Positions 13,579 through 18,749 of a DNA stretch of 18,749 bases are shown here, one piece after another. The translations under genes and the position numbers were made by a program. The notes below the pieces were generated by a model that ran no database searches, had not been told where the DNA came from, and worked only from the letters and a program-made list of their open reading frames with translations. The stretch's first letter is position 1. The number at the start of each line of letters is the position of its first letter. The DNA is from JAZSMS01 sp045536015. Lineage in GTDB: Bacteria > Bacillota > Clostridia > Christensenellales > QALW01. Location of the stretch: contig JAZSMS010000078.1 of NCBI GenBank assembly GCA_045536015.1, positions 1 through 18,749 on the forward strand, written 5' to 3'.

Positions 13579-14307
13579 TTAGTCAATCGCGGAGGCGAAG
13601 GATAAATATTCACGCACAAGCTCGCAGGATAAAACCTTAAAGCTAGTTAAAAAACCGTCGCTTTGCGTGTCGTCAAGCATAGAAAAAGCCGTTACGTAGC
13701 ACTCCAGCGAAAGCTTTAACTGCTTTACAGTTTCGTTTTCGCTTTTTGGAATACTGTTAAGTGCTTCCTGCAGATTTTTAATGCTTATCTCTGCCTTTGC
13801 CTTTGCCTGCGTGCGTGTTACGTCGGCAAGCTCAAGCGCGGCACTTGTCTCTAAAACTTCAAGCAAACAGGAACGTAACAAATTCATTCCGTTTTTAATC
13901 GAATCCGTCTGCTCACTGCTTCCCGTTAAGCGCACCGATAACTTATCCGCATATAAAGGAATAACAGTAAGCGAATGTTTTTGCGCAATCTGATCGGCGG
14001 CCTGCTTCTCGGCATAGCACGAAAACAAAACATTTTCGTTAAGTTCTATTGCTGCGCCGCCTAAAGAAATAACGTCTTCTTTTTTTTCTATGGCAAGTCC
14101 CAATGCATAAACAGTGGTTTCTTCTATGTTAAAAGAAACGGTCTTGGTCTTTGTGTTTCCCGCCGAAGCAAGCGGAGAAATTAAATTTTGCGCAATAAAG
14201 CGCCCTATTGAGTTTACACTAAAAATAACTGCGGCAAACGCAACAACTATAAGTATTGCAACGGCATTTTTCTTTGCTTCGCGTGCTTTAAATCTTCTGC
14301 TTGGCAT
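13579..14307 (-). CDS. Membrane-anchored protein with a possible SPOR-like domain
   Basis: The 242-residue protein has a basic N-terminus (MPSRRFKAREAKKN), one membrane helix at about 14-32, and an extracytoplasmic remainder. Residues 57-118 include VSFNIEETTVYALGLAIEKK, SLGGAAIELNENVLFSCYAE and KQAADQIAQK. That layout (strand, helix, GGA, strand, tyrosine strand, Ala-rich helix) recalls the SPOR domain, which binds bare peptidoglycan glycan strands in division and sporulation proteins. The resemblance is by pattern only. The C-terminal half (130-242) is mostly helical, Leu- and Ser-rich, and unrecognised. The ATG at 14305-14307 has AAAGGTGG upstream; a longer reading frame starting at 14454 has no binding site. 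It is followed by the trmO-like gene at 42 bases. A role in the cell envelope is plausible; the specific function is unknown. Confidence 0.75.
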   Translation of the reverse strand: MPSRRFKAREAKKNAVAILIVVAFAAVIFSVNSIGRFIAQNLISPLASAGNTKTKTVSFNIEETTVYALGLAIEKKEDVISLGGAAIELNENVLFSCYAEKQAADQIAQKHSLTVIPLYADKLSVRLTGSSEQTDSIKNGMNLLRSCLLEVLETSAALELADVTRTQAKAKAEISIKNLQEALNSIPKSENETVKQLKLSLECYVTAFSMLDDTQSDGFLTSFKVLSCELVREYLSFASAID

Positions 14308-14387
14308 AATTTTATCCACCTTTCGCAAAATATTATGATTTTTAAGGTAAAAATATGAAGGTTTAGTCAAAAAAAGACGTAATTCGC

Positions 14388-14416
14388 TTGCCAAGAAAAA
14401 ATAGTCGTGGTACAAT
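14388..14416 (+). promoter_or_regulatory. Probable promoter of typA
   Basis: TTGCCA (14388-14393), a 17-base spacer and TACAAT (14411-14416) fit a sigma-A promoter. It would give a leader of about 135 bases before the typA start. Confidence 0.65.
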
Positions 14417-14493
14417 AATCGTGATTTTGGATTTTGCATTTGTTGAAAAAACAAAATTGCAAAATTGCATTTTTACTTTCAAAACACAATAAA

Positions 14494-14524
14494 ATCTTGC
14501 GAAAATGGTTGATTTTTGCAAGAT
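14494..14524 (+). promoter_or_regulatory. Stable hairpin in the typA leader
   Basis: ATCTTGCGAAAAT pairs with ATTTTTGCAAGAT over 13 positions, with one G-U pair and a GGTTG loop. No T-run follows on either strand, so it is not an ordinary terminator. It lies about 35 bases before the TTG start of typA. TypA is a cold-shock and stress factor, so a structured leader could be regulatory; this is inference. Confidence 0.4.
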
Positions 14525-14558
14525 GTGATAAAAGATAGATCCAAAAGAGGTAGTTAGT

Positions 14559-16388
14559 TTGAAAAGAGAAGATATCAGAAATATTGCTATTATCGCACAC
14601 GTTGACCACGGCAAAACAACCTTGGTTGACGAAATGCTTAAGCAGGGCGGTGTTTTCAGAGAAAATCAGCAGCTTCAGGACAGAATGATGGACTCGGGCG
14701 ATATCGAGCGCGAGCGCGGTATTACCATTCTTTCAAAAAACACGGCAATAATGTATAAGGGTACCAAGATAAACATTGTTGATACCCCCGGCCACGCTGA
14801 TTTCGGCGGCGAGGTAGAGCGTGTATTAAAGATGACAAGCGGTGTTGTTTTGCTTGTTGATGCCTTTGAAGGTCCTATGCCCCAAACGCGCTTTGTTTTA
14901 TCAAAGGCGCTTGACCTTGGTCTGCGTGTTATCGTAGTTATAAACAAGATGGACCGCCCCGATGCACGTCCCGATGCAGTTGCAGACGAGGTTCTTGATT
15001 TATTTATAGAGCTTGGCGCCGATGCTTCACAGCTTGATTGCCCCTTTATCTACGCTTCGGGCCGCAGCGGCAGAGCAAGCACTGACCCCGAAAACTTGGG
15101 CGACAATATGAACGACCTCTTTGACGCTATTTTAGAGTTTGTTCCCGCACCCGAGGGTGATAAGGATGCCCCCGCACAGATGCTTGTTTCTACCATTGAC
15201 TATAACGACTACGTTGGCAGAATAGGTATAGGCAAAATTGAGCGCGGAACGATTAAAACCGGCGACAACATTACTCTTTGTTCGTTTGGCTCTGATCAGA
15301 TACGCACCAATATCCGCGTAACAAGTCTTTCTGTTTTTGAAGGTCTTAAAAAGGTTCCTGTTGAAGAGGCTAGCGCAGGCGAAATTGTTGCACTTTCGGG
15401 CGTTCAGGGAATAAATATCGGTGATACGCTCTGTGCACCTGCTAACGTTGAGCCGCTTCCCTTTGTTAAGATAACCGAGCCCACCGTTAGTATGACGTTT
15501 TCGGTAAACGATTCGCCCTTTGCAGGTAAGGAAGGCAAGTTCTTAACAAGCCGCCATATCCGCGCACGCCTTTACAGAGAAATCGAAACTGACGTTTCGC
15601 TTCGCGTTGAGGATACCGATTCGGCTGACAGCTTTAAGGTTTCGGGCAGAGGCGAACTTCACTTATCGGTTTTAGTTGAAAATATGCGTCGCCAAGGCTA
15701 TGAACTGCAGGTAAGCAAGCCCGAGGTTTTATATAAGGAAATTGACGGTAAGCGTTGCGAGCCTATGGAAAGAGTTATTATCGACGTTCCCGAAATGTAT
15801 TCGGGCACGGTTATTCAGCATATGGCAACCAACCACGGACAGATGGTAAATATGAATTCGCTTTCGGACACTATGCGCAGAATGGAGTTTATCGTTCCTG
15901 CACGCGGACTTTTCGGATATCGCGGAACGTTTTTAACCGATACGCACGGTGAAGGCGTTATGAACTCTGTCTTTGACGGCTATGCTCCTTATACCGGTGA
16001 GCTTCCCGGCAGAAAAAATGGCTCGTTAATTGCTTTTGAAACGGGCGAAACCATAACCTACGGCTTGTTTAATGCTCAGGAGCGAGGAACGCTGTTTATC
16101 GGTCCCGGCGAGCAGGTTTACAGCGGTATGATAGTTGGCGAAAGCTCGCGTCCGGAGGATATTGAGGTTAACGTTTGCAAGCGCAAAAACTTAACAAACT
16201 CGCGTTCGGCAGGCTCGGACGATGCACTTCATCTTATTCCGCCAAAGCGTATGAGCTTAGAGCAAGCGCTTGAATATTTAGGCGAGGATGAGCTTGCAGA
16301 GATAACGCCCAGTAACATAAGAATAAGAAAGAAAATTTTAGATCCCACCGCCCGTTATCGCGCGGCAAAGATCAACAACAGAAAATAA
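14559..16388 (+). CDS. typA: Translational GTPase TypA/BipA
   Basis: TypA is an EF-G-like GTPase that binds the 70S ribosome and helps growth and ribosome assembly under cold and other stress. The 609 residues are the usual length. G1 is AHVDHGKTT (13-21). Switch I contains GDIERERGITILSKN, G3 is DTPGHADFGGEVERV, and G4 is NKMD (129-132). Domain II and the EF-G-like domains III and V follow, including GRGELHLSVLVENMRRQGYE and GYRGTFLTDTHGEGVMN. The TypA-specific C-terminus has CKRKNLTNSRSAGSDDALHL and ITPSNIRIRKKILDP. The start is TTG at 14559-14561 after AAAAGAGGT, which agrees with the conserved N-terminus KREDIRNIAIIAH. The aminotransferase gene begins 12 bases after its stop, so the two are probably co-transcribed. 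A weak TTG start may keep expression low. Confidence 0.98.
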   Translation: MKREDIRNIAIIAHVDHGKTTLVDEMLKQGGVFRENQQLQDRMMDSGDIERERGITILSKNTAIMYKGTKINIVDTPGHADFGGEVERVLKMTSGVVLLVDAFEGPMPQTRFVLSKALDLGLRVIVVINKMDRPDARPDAVADEVLDLFIELGADASQLDCPFIYASGRSGRASTDPENLGDNMNDLFDAILEFVPAPEGDKDAPAQMLVSTIDYNDYVGRIGIGKIERGTIKTGDNITLCSFGSDQIRTNIRVTSLSVFEGLKKVPVEEASAGEIVALSGVQGINIGDTLCAPANVEPLPFVKITEPTVSMTFSVNDSPFAGKEGKFLTSRHIRARLYREIETDVSLRVEDTDSADSFKVSGRGELHLSVLVENMRRQGYELQVSKPEVLYKEIDGKRCEPMERVIIDVPEMYSGTVIQHMATNHGQMVNMNSLSDTMRRMEFIVPARGLFGYRGTFLTDTHGEGVMNSVFDGYAPYTGELPGRKNGSLIAFETGETITYGLFNAQERGTLFIGPGEQVYSGMIVGESSRPEDIEVNVCKRKNLTNSRSAGSDDALHLIPPKRMSLEQALEYLGEDELAEITPSNIRIRKKILDPTARYRAAKINNRK

Positions 16389-16400
16389 TTGGTGATAAAA

Positions 16401-17594
16401 ATGAAATTAAGTGAAAAAAATTCAAAGGTACAAGGGTCGGTAACCCTTGCAATAGATGCAAAGGCAAAGGAAATGATTGCACAGGGTCAAGATGTTGTTT
16501 CCTTTGGCGCAGGCGAACCTGATTTTAACACTCCTAAGTATATAATTGATGCCGCAATAAAGGCTTTGCAGGAAGGCAAAACCAAATATACTGCCGCATC
16601 GGGTATGCCCCAATTAAAAAAGGCAATAAGCGACGACGTTAACAAGCGTCTTGGCGTTAATGCGCTTCCTGAGCAGGTAGTAGTTTCTAACGGTGCAAAG
16701 CAGGCGCTTTTCAACTCGCTTGAAATGATTTGTAACCCTGGCGACGAGGTGTTGATTTTCTCGCCCTATTGGGTAAGCTATCCCGAGCTTGTTTGCCTTG
16801 CAGGAGCTAAACCCGTTTTTGTTCCTACAATTACCGAGCAGGGTTTTGCTCCCGACTTAACTGCATTTGAAAAGGCAATAACAAAAAACACCAAGGCAGT
16901 TATTTTAAACACGCCCTCTAACCCCTCGGGCGCTATAATTCCGCGCGAGGCAGTTGAGTTTATTGCCAAAAAAGCGGTTGAGCACGACTTTTATATTATT
17001 TCTGACGAAATTTATGATGCTTTAATCTACGATGGCGAAAAACATTTTTCGCCAATGCAGATAAGCAAAGAGGTTCAAAACCACACCATTTACGTTAACG
17101 GTATGTCTAAATCGTATGCTATGACGGGTTGGCGTGTTGGCTACACCATTTGCGAAGCTTCACTTGCAAAAAAGATGGGTGCATATCAAAGCCACGCAAC
17201 AGGAAACATAAATTCGGTTGCACAAAATGCTACCATTACTGCTTTAACTGAGGAGAATACCGAGTTTGAAGCAATGTATAACGAGTTTGTTTCGCGCAGA
17301 AATTATATGGTAAAAACTGTTAACGAAAGCGGTGTTTTATCGGCACAGATGCCCAAGGGTGCGTTTTACGTTATGGTTTGCATCAAAGATGTTTTAGGAA
17401 AGAGCGTTAACGGCAAAAAGATAAGCTCGTCGATGGATTTTGCAAATATCTTGCTTGAAGAAAAGATGGTTGCGGTTGTTCCCGGCGGTCCGTTTGGACT
17501 TGATGACCATATTCGCTTATCGTATGCAACCAGCAGAGCCAACATCGAAAAGGGCTTGGAACGCATTTGCGCTTTTGCAAAAGAAGCAAAATAA
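16401..17594 (+). CDS. Class I/II pyridoxal-phosphate aminotransferase (aspartate aminotransferase-like)
   Basis: The enzyme moves an amino group between an amino acid, probably aspartate, and a 2-oxo acid in the cytoplasm. The 397 residues match subgroup I-gamma aspartate aminotransferases of Bacillus and Clostridia. Visible motifs are VVSFGAGEPDFNTPKY near the start, TPSNPSGAI (171-179), and SDEIYDALIY with Asp202 and Tyr205. The PLP-binding Lys237 is in NGMSKSYAMTGWRVGY, and PFGLDDHIRLSYA contains the substrate carboxylate Arg. The start is the ATG at 16401-16403 after GGTGAT; TTG and GTG codons just upstream are less likely. It lies 12 bases after typA, an arrangement whose logic is not obvious. 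Relatives in this fold family also act on aromatic amino acids or other substrates, so the aspartate call is likely, not proven. Confidence 0.92.
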   Translation: MKLSEKNSKVQGSVTLAIDAKAKEMIAQGQDVVSFGAGEPDFNTPKYIIDAAIKALQEGKTKYTAASGMPQLKKAISDDVNKRLGVNALPEQVVVSNGAKQALFNSLEMICNPGDEVLIFSPYWVSYPELVCLAGAKPVFVPTITEQGFAPDLTAFEKAITKNTKAVILNTPSNPSGAIIPREAVEFIAKKAVEHDFYIISDEIYDALIYDGEKHFSPMQISKEVQNHTIYVNGMSKSYAMTGWRVGYTICEASLAKKMGAYQSHATGNINSVAQNATITALTEENTEFEAMYNEFVSRRNYMVKTVNESGVLSAQMPKGAFYVMVCIKDVLGKSVNGKKISSSMDFANILLEEKMVAVVPGGPFGLDDHIRLSYATSRANIEKGLERICAFAKEAK

Positions 17595-17608
17595 CTTAAA
17601 AAAGTTTA

Positions 17609-17646
17609 AAAACACGAAAACAAACGCTTGCTTTTCGTGTTTTTTT
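17609..17646 (+). terminator. Intrinsic terminator of the typA-aminotransferase unit
   Basis: AAACACGAAAA pairs with TTTTCGTGTTT around an 11-base loop that has its own CAA/TTG pairing, followed by a T-run reaching 17646. Confidence 0.9.
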
Positions 17647-17697
17647 GTGTATTTTAAAAAAAATAAAAAAATATTTCAATTTTTTAACAAAAAACTA

Positions 17698-17726
17698 TGG
17701 AAATTTAAGTAAAAATAGTTTATAAT
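17698..17726 (+). promoter_or_regulatory. Probable promoter of the P-loop gene and thrC
   Basis: A perfect TATAAT (17721-17726) has TGGAAA (17698-17703) 17 bases upstream, a weak -35, in a very AT-rich stretch. The ribosome binding site AAGGAGGA follows before the ATG at 17759. Confidence 0.6.
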
Positions 17727-17758
17727 ATAGTTACTAATAAATAAGGAGGACAAAACTC

Positions 17759-18172
17759 ATGATTAAAATTATTTACGGCAAAAAAGGTTCGGGCAAAACC
17801 AAAAAGATTATAGCGGCTGCAAACGAGGCTTCTGTAAACGTTAAGGGCAACGTTGCGTTCCTTTTTAACAGCAAGCGTTATATATGTGACCTCAAGCATC
17901 AGGTGCGCTTTATTGATACCGACGAATACGGCATCAAGGGTGCATATTTATTCCTTGGCTTTGTTAAGGGCCTTGTAGCTTCTAACTACGACCTTGAGCA
18001 AATTTATGTTGACGGCTTCTTAAAGCATATGGACCGTCCTATGACCGAGCAGGAAGATTTATTTATTAAATTAAAGTCGTTCTGTCAGGATCACCGCATA
18101 GAGCTTATTTTATCGCTTAGCGCTGATAAAGAAGAAATACCCGCTTTTATGCAGGAATTTTTAGTAGACTAA
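17759..18172 (+). CDS. Small P-loop ATP-binding protein of unknown function
   Basis: The 137-residue protein starts with a Walker A motif GKKGSGKT (7-14) directly after the first strand. A possible Walker B is LEQIYVDGF (about 79-87), with a hydrophobic strand ending in Asp. A second strand IELILSLSA (about 114-122) fits a compact RecA-like or kinase-like core. There is no membrane segment. Proteins of this size with this motif in Clostridia are often annotated as ATP-binding or, misleadingly, as twitching motility protein; none of the PilT domains are present. It has a strong AAGGAGG binding site, is preceded by a terminator and its own promoter, and ends 15 bases before the threonine synthase start, so the two form an operon. 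Whether it is functionally tied to threonine synthesis cannot be told. Confidence 0.8.
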   Translation: MIKIIYGKKGSGKTKKIIAAANEASVNVKGNVAFLFNSKRYICDLKHQVRFIDTDEYGIKGAYLFLGFVKGLVASNYDLEQIYVDGFLKHMDRPMTEQEDLFIKLKSFCQDHRIELILSLSADKEEIPAFMQEFLVD

Positions 18173-18187
18173 AAGGAAAACTGAAAA

Positions 18188-18749
18188 ATGAAATATTCAT
18201 CCACCAGAGACTCATCTTTAGGCTTTTCAAGTGCCGAGTGCTTTGTAAAGGGAATTTCAGCAGAGGGCGGATTGTTCGTTCCTACCGAATACCCCCAGAT
18301 TTCACTTGAAGAAATAGGTAAAATGGCGGAAATGGATTATTGCGAGAGAGCATTTTGCGTGCTCTCTCGTTATTTGACCGACTTTTCTGCCGATGAAATT
18401 AAAGATTGTATTAAAAGTGCATATTCAAGCTTTGACTGTAAAGAGGTTGTTCCGCTTAAATATTTAAAGGATAATTTAGCGGTAATGGAGCTTTATCACG
18501 GACCTACGCTTGCGTTTAAGGACGTTGCGCTTCAGATTTTGCCGCACTTTTTGCGCTATGCAAGAGTTAAAACGGGCGAACAGGCCGAAACTATGATTTT
18601 AGTTGCCACAAGCGGCGATACGGGTAAGGCGGCGCTTGAAGGCTTTTGCGACGTTGAGGGTATGCGCATAGCCGTTTTCTTTCCTAATGACGGCGTAAGC
18701 AAGATGCAGCAGTTGCAAATGACTACGCAGACGGGTGCAAATGTTAAGG
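18188..18749 (+). CDS. thrC: Threonine synthase, partial at the window edge
   Basis: Threonine synthase converts O-phosphohomoserine to threonine with pyridoxal phosphate, the last step of threonine synthesis. The first 187 residues are present. They begin MKYSSTRDSSLGFSSAEC, which matches the family start, followed by GISAEGGLFVP. The PLP-binding Lys111 is in YHGPTLAFKDVALQ, and the phosphate-binding and cofactor loop ATSGDTGKAALEGF follows. FFPNDGVSKMQQLQM is characteristic of the family. The ATG at 18188-18190 is preceded by AAAAGGAAAA, 15 bases after the small P-loop gene, so they are co-transcribed. The reading frame is open to the last base of the window; more than half of the protein lies beyond it. 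No frameshift or missing motif is seen in the visible part. Confidence 0.96.
   Translation, partial: MKYSSTRDSSLGFSSAECFVKGISAEGGLFVPTEYPQISLEEIGKMAEMDYCERAFCVLSRYLTDFSADEIKDCIKSAYSSFDCKEVVPLKYLKDNLAVMELYHGPTLAFKDVALQILPHFLRYARVKTGEQAETMILVATSGDTGKAALEGFCDVEGMRIAVFFPNDGVSKMQQLQMTTQTGANVK

Noticed and set aside
14494..14524. Terminator upstream of typA
   Set aside because: There is no T-run after the stem on either strand, and the hairpin lies between the likely promoter and the gene start.

Overview
The window looks like a piece of a low-to-moderate GC Firmicutes chromosome, most likely a member of the Clostridia. The support is consensus TTGACA/TATAAT promoters with 17-base spacers, strong AGGAGG-type ribosome binding sites, some TTG and GTG starts, lipobox lipoproteins, ECF vitamin transporters under riboswitches, and a DUF5050-like secreted protein. 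No rRNA, tRNA, CRISPR array, transposase or prophage gene is visible. Most genes are core housekeeping or transport genes.

Layout. (1) 1-2483, minus strand: a polar amino acid ABC importer in the order binding lipoprotein, permease, ATPase; the ATPase runs off the left edge and carries an unusual insertion. (2) 2727-4166: glycogen synthase glgA, divergent from the importer. (3) 4264-6248: a promoter, a tetrahydrofolate riboswitch, then folT (folate ECF S component) and folC, translationally coupled. (4) 6249-6643: no gene; a dense hairpin array and terminators, with an 11-base inverted repeat at its outer ends. (5) 8468-6644, minus strand: a two-gene operon of a HAD phosphatase-like protein and an unrecognised 452-residue protein. 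(6) 8591-9679: ychF. (7) 9691-10525: a promoter, an FMN riboswitch with intrinsic terminator, and ribU (riboflavin ECF S component). (8) 10604-12850: a lipoprotein with an M23 peptidase domain, a DUF5050-like region and a long TPE-repeat tail. (9) 14307-12862, minus strand: a membrane-anchored possibly SPOR-like protein and a TrmO-family tRNA methyltransferase; its last codons lie inside the terminator shared with the convergent lipoprotein gene. (10) 14559-17594: typA and a class I aminotransferase. (11) 17759-18749: a small P-loop protein followed by threonine synthase, cut by the right edge.

Functionally, two vitamin uptake genes are each controlled by the riboswitch for the cofactor made from that vitamin, and folC traps imported folate as polyglutamate. 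No ECF energising module is present here, so both S components would have to use a shared module encoded elsewhere. The aminotransferase and threonine synthase both touch the aspartate family of amino acids, but they are separated by a terminator. The least explained parts are the hairpin array, the HAD/452-residue protein pair, the insertion in the ABC ATPase and the structured leader of typA.
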